In this document: piece after piece, positions 42,330 to 53,125 of the stretch
Layout: each line of letters opens with the position of its first letter
Position numbering within the stretch: position 1 is the first letter of the stretch
Origin: Dermatobacter hominis
Lineage (GTDB): Bacteria; Actinomycetota; Acidimicrobiia; Acidimicrobiales; Microtrichaceae
Length of the DNA stretch: 64,000 nucleotides
NCBI RefSeq assembly: GCF_020715685.1
Contig: NZ_CP085840.1
Coordinates: forward strand, 310,001 to 374,000
Direction: 5' to 3'
The notes under the pieces: generated by a model
Told to the model about the DNA's origin: nothing
Seen by the model: only the letters and a program-made list of their open reading frames with translations
The model's database searches: none
Position numbers and translations under genes: made by a program

Positions 42330-42423
42330 GGGAGCGACGTCGGCGGGGTCCGGTCAGATGTCACGCCCTGCAACGGCGGCGATCGCGGCGGGCTCCGCGT
42401 CCGGGGCGCGAGGTCCGCGATAG

Positions 42424-44785
<2,362 letters not shown>

Positions 44786-44789
<4 letters not shown>

Positions 44790-45841
44790 GCGCTCGGACT
44801 GCCCCCCGGACGGGCGGGGGTGCGGGCGGCACGGGTGGCGACGTGGGCCTGGACGGACCGCCCGAGGTCGACCGCGACGGGGTGCCGGTCGCCGCCGCGC
44901 CGTTCCTCACCCACCTCGCCGTCGAGAAGGGCCGGTCCGACCTGACGCTGCGCGCCTACCGCCAGGACCTCCGCCGCTACGCCGCCTTCCTGGCCGATCG
45001 GGGACTCGAGGTCGACGGCGTCGGCGAGGACGACGTGCAGGACTTCGTCACCGAGCTGCGCGCCGGGGGCCTGGCCACGTCGTCGGTCATCCGCGTCGCA
45101 GGGACCGTCCGGTCGCTGCACCGCTTCCTCGCCGCCGAGGGCCTCGCCCCCGCGGACCCGACCGCGGCGATCGAGACGCCGCGCCGGCCCTCCGCCCTGC
45201 CGCGGGCGCTGTCGGAGCAGCAGGTCGAGGCCCTGCTCGACGCCGTCGGCTCGGCCTGCGAGCTGCCGACGGGCGACGCCACCGCCGACGCCGCCAACCT
45301 GCGGGACCGGGCGCTGCTCGAGCTCCTGTACTCGAGCGGCATCCGGGTCTCCGAGGCGTGCGGGCTCCGCTTCGGCGACCTCGACGTCGACAGCGCGTTC
45401 GCCCGGGTGCTCGGCAAGCGCTCCAAGGAGCGCCTGGTGCCGATCGGCCGGCCCGCGCTCTCCGCCCTGGCCGACTACCTCGACCGCGGTCGACCGGTGC
45501 TGCTGGGGGAGCGGCCGGCCGACCGCGACGCCGCCGACGCCGTCTTCCTCGGCCTGCGCGGTCGCCGGCTCGGGCGCCAGGCCGCGTGGGGCGTCATCCG
45601 TCGATGGGCGACCGCGGCCGGGCTGACCGCCGAGATCAGCCCCCACGTGCTGCGCCACTCGTGCGCCACGCACCTGCTCGACCACGGCGCGGACATCCGG
45701 ACGGTGCAGGAGCTGCTGGGCCACGCCTCGGTCAGCACGACGCAGATCTACACCCGCGTGGCGACCGACCGGCTGCTGCAGGCCTACCGGGACGCCCACC
45801 CGAGGGCGCGGGCCCGGTCGACCTCGGGAGCTGCGTCGTGA
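44786..45841 (+). CDS. xerD: Tyrosine recombinase XerD
   Basis: Site-specific recombinase that with XerC resolves chromosome dimers at dif. The 351 aa include an N-terminal extension of about 35 Gly/Pro-rich residues, the core-binding SAM-like domain (about 38-125), and the catalytic domain with R187 (SGIRVSEACGL), K211, H287-x-x-R290 (HVLRHSCATHLL), H313, and the nucleophile Y322 (TQIYTR). It is coupled to the NUDIX gene by a 4-nt overlap and sits in the conserved pyrG-NUDIX-xerD order, so it is housekeeping, not a mobile-element integrase. Confidence 0.93.
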
Positions 45842-45869
45842 CCGGCGGACTCGCCACGGAGGCGGCCGC

Positions 45870-46427
45870 GTGAGCGGTCCCGAGCTGCAGCCCACCCACC
45901 GGGCCCGACGGTTCTTCGGCTCGCTGTCGTCGTCCGCTCCGTCCGACGAGGACGCCGCCTGGGCCGACGGGTGGCTGACCGAGCGCGAGTCGGCGGCGTT
46001 CCGGAGGATGGCGCCGGTGGACCGGCGCCACGCGATCGGCGTCGCCCGCACCGTGGTCGCCCACCTCGACCGGCTGGACCTCGACGACGGCGACCCCGAG
46101 GCCCGCTGGATCGTCGCTGCGGCGCTGCTCCACGACGTCGGCAAGTCGGTGGCCGGCCTCGGCACCTACGGACGGGCCGTCGCGACGCTGTCGGGTTGGG
46201 TCGGCGGCCACGACATGGCGGCCTCGTGGGCCGACACCCGCGGCTTCACCCGCAAGGTCGGGCTGTACCTGCAGTACCCCGAGCTCGGCGCCGACCTGCT
46301 GCGCATGGCCGGCTCCGACGAGCGCGTCGTCGCCTGGGCCGCCCAGCACCACGAGCCCGAGGAGCGCTGGACGGTGCCCGTCGAGGCGGGCCGCCTGCTC
46401 GTTCAGGCCGACGACGGCGCCCTCTGA
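45870..46427 (+). CDS. HD-domain phosphohydrolase-like protein
   Basis: A 185-aa protein with an HD signature: a histidine in DRRHAIGVARTV, the HD pair in AAALLHDVGKSV, and distal histidines in AAQHHEPEERW, in the order of HD metal-dependent phosphohydrolases. The substrate is unknown. The GTG start follows GGAGG, 28 nt after xerD. Palindromic copy 3 follows the stop codon by 11 nt. Confidence 0.82.
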   Translation: MSGPELQPTHRARRFFGSLSSSAPSDEDAAWADGWLTERESAAFRRMAPVDRRHAIGVARTVVAHLDRLDLDDGDPEARWIVAAALLHDVGKSVAGLGTYGRAVATLSGWVGGHDMAASWADTRGFTRKVGLYLQYPELGADLLRMAGSDERVVAWAAQHHEPEERWTVPVEAGRLLVQADDGAL

Positions 46428-46438
46428 CCACCGCACCG

Positions 46439-46494
46439 CCTGCTTCGTTCCACCTTTTCGACGTTGGAGCGTCGAAAAGGTGGAACAGAGCGGG
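46439..46494. repeat. Intergenic palindromic element, copy 3
   Basis: GTTCCACCTTTTCGAC (46447-46462) pairs perfectly with GTCGAAAAGGTGGAAC (46471-46486) around an 8-nt loop, and the stem continues outward imperfectly to 46439/46494 with the right end ACAGAGCGGG. It lies between the convergent HD gene and trpS. The A/T-rich inner stem is unlike the other copies, but the outer motif is the same. Confidence 0.85.
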
Positions 46495-46533
46495 CTGCGG
46501 GCGGGGTGGTCGGCGCGGCGGGGGCGAGGTCGC

Positions 46534-47517
46534 TCAGGCGCGGGGGAGGAGGCCGACGTGCTCGACGGCCCGGGCGTACACGTCGCTCGCCACGTTCTGG
46601 GCCTTCTCCGCGCCGATGGCGAGCAGCTCGCCCGTGCCGGCCGGGTCGTCGGCGAGCTCCCGGAACCGCTCCTGGATCGGCCGGAGCAGCTCGACGACCG
46701 CGTCCGCGGTGTCGGCCTTGAGGGGTCCGTACTGGGAGTACGCCTCGGCCACGTCCTCGGGGCTGCGGTCGGTGACGGCGCCGAGGACCGACAGGAGGTT
46801 CGACACGCCGGGCTTGGCGACCGGGTCGTAGCGGACCTCGCCGTCGGAGTCGGTGACGGCCCGCTTGAACTTCTTCGCCGTCGCGGCGAGGTCCTCCATC
46901 AGGTAGACCACGCCGGCGTCGGAGGCGGCCGACTTCGACATCTTGTCGGTCGGCTCCTGCAGGTCCATCACCCGGGCGCCGGCCCGCGGGATCGTGGCCT
47001 GCGGGAGGACGAAGGTCTCGCCGAAGCGGGCGTTGAAGCGTTCGGCGACGTCGCGGGTCAGCTCGATGTGCTGGCGCTGGTCCTCGCCGACCGGGACGCG
47101 ATCGGTGTCGTAGAGCAGGATGTCGGCCGCCTGCAGGGCCGGGTAGGTGAACAGGCCGGCCGAGACGAAGTCCTGCTTGTCGGACTTGTCCTTGAACTGG
47201 GTCATGCGCCGCAGCTCGCCCATGCTCGTGACGCACTGGATCAGCCAGGCCAGCTCGGTGTGCTCGCGCACGTGGCTCTGCACGAAGAGGGTGCAGACGT
47301 CGGGGTCCAGCCCGCAGGCGAGGAGGGTCTGGCCCATCTCGAGCGTCCGGCTGCCGACCTCGCCCGGCTCCTTCGGGACCGTCAGGGCGTGGAGGTCGAC
47401 GATGCAGTAGAAGCTGTCGGCGCTGTGCTGGTCCTGGACCCAGTTGCGCACCGCTCCCAGCAGGTTGCCGAGGTGCAGGTCGCCGGTCGGCTGGATGCCG
47501 GAGAAGACGCGGGGCAT
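46534..47517 (-). CDS. trpS: Tryptophanyl-tRNA synthetase
   Basis: Charges tRNA-Trp. The 327 aa match bacterial TrpRS: it opens RVFSGIQPTGDLHLGNLLGA (HIGH-type signature) and has the KMSKS loop exactly (PTDKMSKSAASDAG). The start at 47517 is chosen because it gives the usual N-terminus and because TACGAT lies exactly 8 nt upstream on the minus strand, as in the other leaderless genes. The frame is open another 60 codons upstream but runs through palindromic copy 4 and has no family similarity. Confidence 0.96.
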   Translation of the reverse strand: MPRVFSGIQPTGDLHLGNLLGAVRNWVQDQHSADSFYCIVDLHALTVPKEPGEVGSRTLEMGQTLLACGLDPDVCTLFVQSHVREHTELAWLIQCVTSMGELRRMTQFKDKSDKQDFVSAGLFTYPALQAADILLYDTDRVPVGEDQRQHIELTRDVAERFNARFGETFVLPQATIPRAGARVMDLQEPTDKMSKSAASDAGVVYLMEDLAATAKKFKRAVTDSDGEVRYDPVAKPGVSNLLSVLGAVTDRSPEDVAEAYSQYGPLKADTADAVVELLRPIQERFRELADDPAGTGELLAIGAEKAQNVASDVYARAVEHVGLLPRA

Positions 47518-47525
47518 GGCGGGCG

Positions 47526-47531
47526 ATCGTA
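47526..47531 (-). promoter_or_regulatory. Predicted -10 element of trpS
   Basis: TACGAT on the minus strand, followed by eight bases and the ATG at 47517. No Shine-Dalgarno sequence precedes the ATG, so the message is probably leaderless. Confidence 0.6.
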
Positions 47532-47554
47532 CCGGCCGCCACCCCGCACCCCGA

Positions 47555-47610
47555 CCCGCTTTGTTCCCGGATCCTGGGCTGAACACCCCAGGATCCGGGA
47601 ACAGAACGGG
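47555..47610. repeat. Intergenic palindromic element, copy 4
   Basis: Positions 47555-47578 pair with 47587-47610 at 22 of 24 positions around the loop CTGAACAC. The inner stem is GTTCCCGGATCCTGGG and the right end ACAGAACGGG. It lies between the divergent trpS and scpA promoters. It is the closest relative of copy 1, in inverted orientation. Confidence 0.88.
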
Positions 47611-47685
47611 CGGGTGGGAGAGGGGGCCCGTCCGGTCACTCGGGGTCAAATGACAGGCGTGTGACTTGGACGGCCCGATCCGGTC

Positions 47686-47691
47686 TACGAT
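47686..47691 (+). promoter_or_regulatory. Predicted -10 element of scpA
   Basis: TACGAT ends 8 nt before the GTG at 47700. There is no Shine-Dalgarno site. The arrangement is the same as for trpS on the other strand. Confidence 0.6.
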
Positions 47692-47699
47692 GTCCATCC

Positions 47700-48479
47700 G
47701 TGGGCTACGCCGTCAGCACACCGGTGTTCGAGGGGCCGTTCGACCTCCTGCTGCACCTGATCCTGCGCGAGCAGGTCGACCTCTACGACATCTCCCTGTC
47801 CACGATCGTGGACGCCTACATCGCCGAGCTGAACCGCATGGAGCACCTCGACCTCGAGGTGGCGACGGAGTTCCTGCTGATCGCGGCCACCCTCGTCGAG
47901 CTGAAGACCAAGCGGCTGCTGCCCGGCGACGACGACGTGGACGTCGACGAGGACCTCTCGCTCTGGGAGGAGCGCGACCTGCTCCTCGCCCGGCTGCTGG
48001 AGTGCAAGACCTTCAAGGACGCCGCCGGCATGCTGTCGGCGCTGCACTCGGCCGCCTCCCGCTCGGTGCCCCGCACGGCCGGTCCCGACGACCGGTTCTG
48101 GGACCTCACGCCCGACATGCTCGAGGGCGTCACGCCGGATCAGCTGCGGGCCGCGTACCAGCGGGCGATCACGCCCCAGCCGCAGCCGACGATCGACCTG
48201 TTCCACGTCGCCCCGATCCGGATGAGCGTCATCGACACGGTGGCCGACCTGTGCGTCGAGCTCCCGAGCCGTCGCCGGGTGTCGTTCCGGGAGTTGACCT
48301 CGTCGCTCGTCGACCGACTCGACGTGGTCGTGCACTTCCTGGCGATCCTCGAGCTGTTCAAGCAGGGCCTGGTCGACCTGGACCAACCCGACACCTTCGG
48401 CGACATCCAGGTCGTGTGGGTCGGCGGGGCCGACGTGGGGGCCGAGGACCTCGCCCTCGTCGATGCCTACGATGGCTGA
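47700..48479 (+). CDS. scpA: Segregation and condensation protein A
   Basis: Kleisin subunit of the SMC-ScpAB condensin, needed for chromosome compaction and segregation. The 259 aa start GYAVSTPVFEGPFDLLLHLILREQ, the conserved kleisin N-terminus, and end in the winged-helix region that binds SMC. The GTG at 47700 is chosen from the TACGAT-N8 spacing and the family N-terminus; an in-frame ATG at 47661 would add 13 unlikely residues. scpB follows with almost no gap. Confidence 0.94.
   Translation: MGYAVSTPVFEGPFDLLLHLILREQVDLYDISLSTIVDAYIAELNRMEHLDLEVATEFLLIAATLVELKTKRLLPGDDDVDVDEDLSLWEERDLLLARLLECKTFKDAAGMLSALHSAASRSVPRTAGPDDRFWDLTPDMLEGVTPDQLRAAYQRAITPQPQPTIDLFHVAPIRMSVIDTVADLCVELPSRRRVSFRELTSSLVDRLDVVVHFLAILELFKQGLVDLDQPDTFGDIQVVWVGGADVGAEDLALVDAYDG
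48468..48473 (+). promoter_or_regulatory. Possible internal -10 element before scpB
   Basis: TACGAT lies inside the last codons of scpA, 7 nt before the ATG at 48481. It matches the leaderless pattern, but in a coding region a chance match is possible. Confidence 0.35.
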
Positions 48480-48480
48480 G

Positions 48481-49431
48481 ATGGCGGAGCACACCGAGGA
48501 CGGCCCCGAGGCCGAGGCCACCGACGCAGCGCGACCCGAGGCGGCGGGCGGCGAGCTCGACGACGTCGCGGCTGACGCGGCCGAAACCGGCGAGATCGCC
48601 GAGCAGGGCGACGAGGTCGCCGAGGCCCACGAGGATGCCGAGCGGGGCGACGCCGCCGCGGAGCTGGCGCCGCTCGGCGACGAGGCCCGCCGGGCGCTCG
48701 AGGCCGTGCTCATGGTCGCCGACCAGCCGATCGAGGCCGCGCTGCTGGCGCAGCTCGTCGAGCGCTCGCCGCAGCAGGTCGAGGACCTGCTCGCCGGCCT
48801 CGCCGCGTCCTACGAGGAGGACGGGCGCGGCTTCCAGCTCGTCCGAGTGGCCGGCGGCTGGCGCTTCCAGAGCCACGAGGACCTCTCGCCGTACGTCGAG
48901 CGCTTCGTCCTCAGCGGCCAGTCGGCCCGCCTGTCGGCCGCTGCGCTCGAGACCCTGGCGATCGTCGCCTACAAGCAGCCGATCTCCCGGGCGCAGGTGT
49001 CGGCCATCCGCGGCGTCAACGTCGACGGCGTCATGCGCACCCTGCAGCAGCGGGGCTACATCGCGGAGGTCGGCAAGGACCCCGGGCCGGGCCAGCCGTC
49101 GATGTTCGGGACCACGTCGCTGTTCCTCGAGAAGCTGGGCCTGAACGAGGTCGACGAGCTGCCGTCGCTCGGCGACTTCATCCCGGGCGCCGACGTCGTC
49201 GAGCTGCTCGAGCAGGGCTTGCGCGCCGAGGCCGACGAGCCTGCGATGGCTGCGGACGACCAGACCGCGACCGAGGGCGCCGACGGCGAGCAGCCCGAGG
49301 GCGCTGCGTCGGTCGACGACGGCGTCGTCGACATCACCGACGAGGTCGTGATCTCCGTCGACGACCTGGTCGACGACGGTTCGCTGGCCGACGACCCGAC
49401 GAGCCAGCGCCCCTCGCCGTTCGGCGAGTGA
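48481..49431 (+). CDS. scpB: Segregation and condensation protein B
   Basis: Dimeric winged-helix partner of ScpA. The first 65 residues are acidic and Ala/Glu-rich and probably disordered; the ScpB fold (about 68-240) shows RRALEAVLMVADQPIEAALLAQLV, ETLAIVAYKQPISRAQVSAIRGVN, and TTSLFLEKLGLNEVDELP. A second acidic tail follows. Three in-frame ATGs (48463, 48472, 48481) are possible; the last is preferred for its TACGAT-N7 spacing. All give the same domain. Confidence 0.93.
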   Translation: MAEHTEDGPEAEATDAARPEAAGGELDDVAADAAETGEIAEQGDEVAEAHEDAERGDAAAELAPLGDEARRALEAVLMVADQPIEAALLAQLVERSPQQVEDLLAGLAASYEEDGRGFQLVRVAGGWRFQSHEDLSPYVERFVLSGQSARLSAAALETLAIVAYKQPISRAQVSAIRGVNVDGVMRTLQQRGYIAEVGKDPGPGQPSMFGTTSLFLEKLGLNEVDELPSLGDFIPGADVVELLEQGLRAEADEPAMAADDQTATEGADGEQPEGAASVDDGVVDITDEVVISVDDLVDDGSLADDPTSQRPSPFGE

Positions 49432-50276
49432 GCGACCAGGGCTCCGGCGACCCCTCCGACGAGGGCGAGCGGCTGCAGAAGGTCCTGGCCCGCGCCGGCT
49501 TCGGGAGCCGTCGGGTCTGCGAGGACATGATCGACGAGGGTCGCGTCACGATCGACGGCGCCGTCGCCGTGCTCGGCGCCCGTGTGCGCGTCGAGGACCA
49601 GGAGGTCGCCGTCGACGGCACCCCGATCGGCGTCGCGCCGGGGCTGGTCCACTACCTGCTCAACAAGCCCGCCGGGGTGGTCACGACCGCGTCCGACCCC
49701 CACGGTCGCCCGACGGTGCTCGACACCGTGCCCTCCGAGCCGCGGGTCCACCCGGTCGGGCGGCTCGACATGGACACCGAGGGCCTGCTGCTGCTCACCA
49801 ATGACGGCGTGCTGACGCACCGCCTGACCCACCCGAGCTTCGGCGTCGAGAAGGAGTACGTCGCCGAGGTCGAGGGCCGCCCGGGTCGCGGCGCCCTGCG
49901 GCGGCTCCGGGAGGGCGTCGAGCTCGAGGACGGCATGACCGCTCCGGCCAAGGTCTCGGAGCTCCAGCCCGGCGTCCTGCGCCTCACGATCCACGAGGGC
50001 CGCAACCGGCAGGTGCGGCGCATGTGCGAGGCGGTCGGCCATCCGGTCATCCGGCTGGTGCGGACGCGCATCGGGCCCTTGCGGGACCCGCAGCTGGGGC
50101 CGGGGGAGTGGCGGGAGCTGACCCAGGACGAGGTGCGGGCGCTCGAGCGTGCGGCCGGCCCCGCGCCGGTCCCGGCGGACCGGTCGGAGGCGGCGCCGCG
50201 ATCGGGGCGCCGCGGCGCGGGAGGCGGCCATCGGGGGCGGGGAACGGGTTCCGGGCCCGCCGAGGGCGACGGGTAA
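49428..50276 (+). CDS. rluB: Ribosomal large-subunit pseudouridine synthase B-like
   Basis: Converts a uridine of 23S rRNA to pseudouridine (position 2605 for E. coli RluB; target inferred). The 282 aa hold an N-terminal S4 domain (about 14-70, RLQKVLARAGFGSRRVCEDMI), the catalytic motif GRLDMDTEGLLLLTNDG with its aspartate, and the closing EGRNRQVRRMCEAVGHPV segment. The last 40 residues are Arg/Gly/Pro-rich. The GTG overlaps the scpB stop. The order scpA-scpB-rluB-cmk-der is conserved in Actinobacteria. Confidence 0.93.
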   Translation: MSDQGSGDPSDEGERLQKVLARAGFGSRRVCEDMIDEGRVTIDGAVAVLGARVRVEDQEVAVDGTPIGVAPGLVHYLLNKPAGVVTTASDPHGRPTVLDTVPSEPRVHPVGRLDMDTEGLLLLTNDGVLTHRLTHPSFGVEKEYVAEVEGRPGRGALRRLREGVELEDGMTAPAKVSELQPGVLRLTIHEGRNRQVRRMCEAVGHPVIRLVRTRIGPLRDPQLGPGEWRELTQDEVRALERAAGPAPVPADRSEAAPRSGRRGAGGGHRGRGTGSGPAEGDG

Positions 50277-50279
50277 CCT
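50274..50279 (+). promoter_or_regulatory. Predicted -10 element of the chorismate mutase gene
   Basis: TAACCT overlaps the end of rluB and ends 7 nt before the GTG at 50287. No Shine-Dalgarno sequence is visible, consistent with a leaderless mRNA for the aromatic genes. Confidence 0.55.
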
Positions 50280-50286
50280 CGCCGCC

Positions 50287-50658
50287 GTGCCGACCACCTC
50301 CGTGCTGGCCCTCCGCGGGGCGACCACGCTCGACCGCGACGAGAAGGAGCACCTGCTCGAGCGCGTCCGGGAGCTGCTCACCGAGATGCTGGAGGCCAAC
50401 GGCATCGACCACGAGCACCTGATCTCGATCCTGTTCACGGCCACCCCCGACGTCCACAGCGCCTTCCCCGCGCTGGCGGCCCGGCAGCTCGGCATGGGCG
50501 ACGTGCCGCTCATCTGCGCCCAGGAGCTCGACATCGTGGGCGCCAAGCCCCAGTGCATCCGGGTGCTCATGCAGTTCAACTCCGAGCGGGCCCGGGCGGA
50601 CCTCCACCACGTCTACCTGCAGGACGCCCGGGACCTGCGCGACGACCTCCCGACGTGA
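50287..50658 (+). CDS. aroH: Chorismate mutase, AroH type
   Basis: Isomerises chorismate to prephenate, the branch point to phenylalanine and tyrosine. The 123 aa match the trimeric AroH family of Bacillus rather than the helical AroQ type: VLALRGATTLDRDEKEHLLERVRELL, then ILFTATPDVHSAFPALAARQLG, and CIRVLMQF with the C-terminal arginine. The GTG start follows a -10-like TAACCT. It overlaps tyrA by 4 nt, so chorismate is channelled into prephenate next to prephenate dehydrogenase. Confidence 0.93.
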   Translation: MPTTSVLALRGATTLDRDEKEHLLERVRELLTEMLEANGIDHEHLISILFTATPDVHSAFPALAARQLGMGDVPLICAQELDIVGAKPQCIRVLMQFNSERARADLHHVYLQDARDLRDDLPT

Positions 50659-51770
50659 GCCCGGGACCCGTGGGCGATCCGACGGGTGCGGACACCGGCG
50701 CCGGAGGCGCACCGGCGCCGCGGCGGGCGGGGCTGGTCGGCACTGGGTTGATCGGGGCCTCGATCGGCAAGGCGCTCCGCGATCGGGGCTGGCACGTGAC
50801 CGGGACCGACAGCGAGCCGGCCCGGGCGACCGCCGCGCTCGACGCCGGCGCGCTCGACGCGCTCGGGTCCGACCCGGACGCCGAGATCACCTTCGTGGCG
50901 GTGCCGGTCGGCGCCGTCCCCGACGCTGCCCGGGCGGTCTTGGCCGACGGCGGCGTCGTGACCGACGTCGGCAGCGTGAAGTCGCCGGTCGCCGCTGCGC
51001 TGCCGCACTCCCGGTTCGTCGGCGGGCACCCGATGGCGGGCTCCGAGGCGCAGGGCGTCGCGGGCTCGCGCGCCGACATGTTCGAGGGCACGACCTGGGT
51101 CCTGACGCCGACCGAGACCACCGACCCGGCCGCACAGGCGCTCGTGCACAGCGTCGTCCGCTCGCTCGGCGCCGACGTGGTGACGCTCGCGCCCGAGGAT
51201 CACGACCGCCTCGTCGCCACCGTGTCCCACGTCCCGCACCTCACCGCCGTCACGCTGATGGGCCTGGCAGCCCAGCGGGCCGAACAGGAGGCCGCCCTGC
51301 TGCGCCTGGCCGCCGGTGGCTTCCGGGACATGACGAGGATCGCCGCCGGCGACGCCGGGATCTGGCTCGACATCTGCGAGGACAACCGCACCGCGATCCT
51401 CGACGTGCTCGACGACCTGATCGGCCGGCTCGCCACCATGCGCGACGTCGTCGACCGGGGCGACGGCACCGAGCTGCGCGAGCGGCTCCTGGCGGCCCAG
51501 GTGGCCCGCAGGAACCTGCCGACGGGGGCCCCGCCGGCGGAGGAGCTGGCGGAGGTCCGCGTGGCGATCCCCGACCAGCCCGGCGAGCTCGCGGCCGTCA
51601 CCACGCTGGCGACCGAGCTCGGGATCAACGTCTACGACATCGAGGTGGTCCACGCCGCCGGCGAGCGCCGAGGCCTGCTGTCGCTCGTCGTGTCGACCGA
51701 GCAGGCCGACGTGCTCGTCGACGCGCTGCGGGGTCGGGGCCGCGTGGCGTCGACCCACGAGCTGGCGTGA
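50655..51770 (+). CDS. tyrA: Prephenate dehydrogenase with ACT domain
   Basis: NAD(P)-dependent oxidative decarboxylation of prephenate to 4-hydroxyphenylpyruvate for tyrosine. The 371 aa start with a Pro/Gly-rich tail, then the Rossmann loop GLVGTGLIGASIGKAL, GGHPMAGSEAQGV with the active-site histidine, and SHVPHLTAVTL. The C-terminal ACT domain (about 292-365, AIPDQPGELAAVTTLATELG) is the likely site of amino acid feedback control. The GTG overlaps the aroH stop. Confidence 0.93.
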   Translation: MSPGPVGDPTGADTGAGGAPAPRRAGLVGTGLIGASIGKALRDRGWHVTGTDSEPARATAALDAGALDALGSDPDAEITFVAVPVGAVPDAARAVLADGGVVTDVGSVKSPVAAALPHSRFVGGHPMAGSEAQGVAGSRADMFEGTTWVLTPTETTDPAAQALVHSVVRSLGADVVTLAPEDHDRLVATVSHVPHLTAVTLMGLAAQRAEQEAALLRLAAGGFRDMTRIAAGDAGIWLDICEDNRTAILDVLDDLIGRLATMRDVVDRGDGTELRERLLAAQVARRNLPTGAPPAEELAEVRVAIPDQPGELAAVTTLATELGINVYDIEVVHAAGERRGLLSLVVSTEQADVLVDALRGRGRVASTHELA

Positions 51771-51773
51771 GCG

Positions 51774-53114
51774 GTGGCTGACGACGCCCGCACTGGCGGC
51801 GCCGAGGAGGCGCCGATGCCGATCCGGCCGGTGACCGCGCCGCTCGACGCCGTGATCCGGCCTCCTGGGTCCAAGAGCGTCACGAACCGGGCCCTGGTGT
51901 GCGCAGCGCTGGCCCGTGGCACGTCGGAGCTGGTCGGCGTGCTCGACGCCGACGACACCTCCGCGATGGTCGACTGCCTCACGTCGCTCGGCATCCCGAT
52001 CACCCCCGTGCCCGACGACGGCAGGGGCTCCGCGATGGTCGTGCGGGGCAGCGGCGGCCGGCCGCCGCTCGACGGCGCCATCCTCGACGCGCGGCTCTCG
52101 GGCACGACCTCCCGCTTCATCGCCCCGGTCGCCGCGCTGGCCCGGGGGACCGTCATCCTCGACGGTGGGGTCCCGCTGCGGCGCCGACCGATGGGCGCGC
52201 TGCTGGACGCGCTCGAGGCGCTGGGGGCGGGTGTCGAGCCGCTGGGCGAACCGGGCCACCTGCCCGTGCGGATCACGGCGTCGCCCCGGGACGCTCTCGG
52301 CGGCACCGTGCAGGTGACGGGCGACGTGAGCAGCCAGTTCCTGTCGGGGCTCCTGCTGTCGGGCCCGTGCTTCGACGACGGCCTCACGGTCGAGGTCACG
52401 ACCGAGCTCGTCTCGGTCCCGTACGTGGCGCTCACCCTCGGCGTGATGGGCGCCTTCGGCGCCACGGTCGACCACGACGAGGACTGGCGGAGCCTCCGGG
52501 TCGCTCCGGGCGGGTACCGGGCGGTCGAGCGCTACGAGGTCGAGCCCGACGCGTCCGCCGCCTCGTACTGGGCGGCCGCAGCGGTGATCGCGGGCGGCAC
52601 GGTCCGCATCGAGGGGCTCGGCCGTTCGAGCACGCAGGGCGACGTCGCCTTCATCGACGTGCTGGAGCGGATGGGCGCCGAGGTCGTCTGGTCGGACCAC
52701 GACGTGGTCGTCCGTTCCACCGGCACGCTGCGGGGCGTCACCGTGGACATGGCCGACATCTCCGACACCGCCCAGACGCTGGCCGCGGTCGCCGTCTTCG
52801 CCGACGGCCCGACGACGGTGACCGGCATCGGCTTCATCCGGGGCAAGGAGACCGATCGGATCGCAGCGGTGGTCACCGAGCTGCGCCGGCTGGGCGTCGA
52901 GGCGACCGAGGACGACGACGGGTTCACGGTCCAGCCAGGACCGGTGTCGCCCGGCGACGTGGCGACCTACGACGACCACCGCATGGCCATGAGCTTCGCC
53001 CTCCTGGGCCTTCGGGCCGAGGGCATCCGCATCCTCGACCCCGGGTGCACCGCCAAGACCTATCCGGGGTTCTGGACCGACCTGGATCGCGTGACCGCGT
53101 CCGCCCGTCCCTAG
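51774..53114 (+). CDS. aroA: 5-enolpyruvylshikimate-3-phosphate synthase
   Basis: Transfers enolpyruvate from PEP to shikimate-3-phosphate in the shikimate pathway. The 446-aa protein has VIRPPGSKSVTNRALV (phosphate loop), the region ARLSGTTSRFIAPVA in place of the GNAGTxxR motif of many enzymes, and YDDHRMAMSFALLGL near the end. The GTG lies 3 nt after the tyrA stop. Its TAG stop overlaps the predicted -10 of cmk. Confidence 0.95.
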   Translation: MADDARTGGAEEAPMPIRPVTAPLDAVIRPPGSKSVTNRALVCAALARGTSELVGVLDADDTSAMVDCLTSLGIPITPVPDDGRGSAMVVRGSGGRPPLDGAILDARLSGTTSRFIAPVAALARGTVILDGGVPLRRRPMGALLDALEALGAGVEPLGEPGHLPVRITASPRDALGGTVQVTGDVSSQFLSGLLLSGPCFDDGLTVEVTTELVSVPYVALTLGVMGAFGATVDHDEDWRSLRVAPGGYRAVERYEVEPDASAASYWAAAAVIAGGTVRIEGLGRSSTQGDVAFIDVLERMGAEVVWSDHDVVVRSTGTLRGVTVDMADISDTAQTLAAVAVFADGPTTVTGIGFIRGKETDRIAAVVTELRRLGVEATEDDDGFTVQPGPVSPGDVATYDDHRMAMSFALLGLRAEGIRILDPGCTAKTYPGFWTDLDRVTASARP

Positions 53115-53117
53115 GAT
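53112..53117 (+). promoter_or_regulatory. Predicted -10 element of cmk
   Basis: TAGGAT begins with the aroA stop codon and ends 8 nt before the cmk GTG at 53126. A run of cytosines, not a Shine-Dalgarno, fills the gap, so a leaderless start is the simplest reading. Confidence 0.55.
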
Positions 53118-53125
53118 CACCCCCC

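Noticed and set aside
46439-46494. Copy 3 as a simple bidirectional terminator
   Set aside because: It is in a convergent gap and could act so, but it shares its terminal motif with a copy in a divergent gap (47555), so terminator function cannot define the family.
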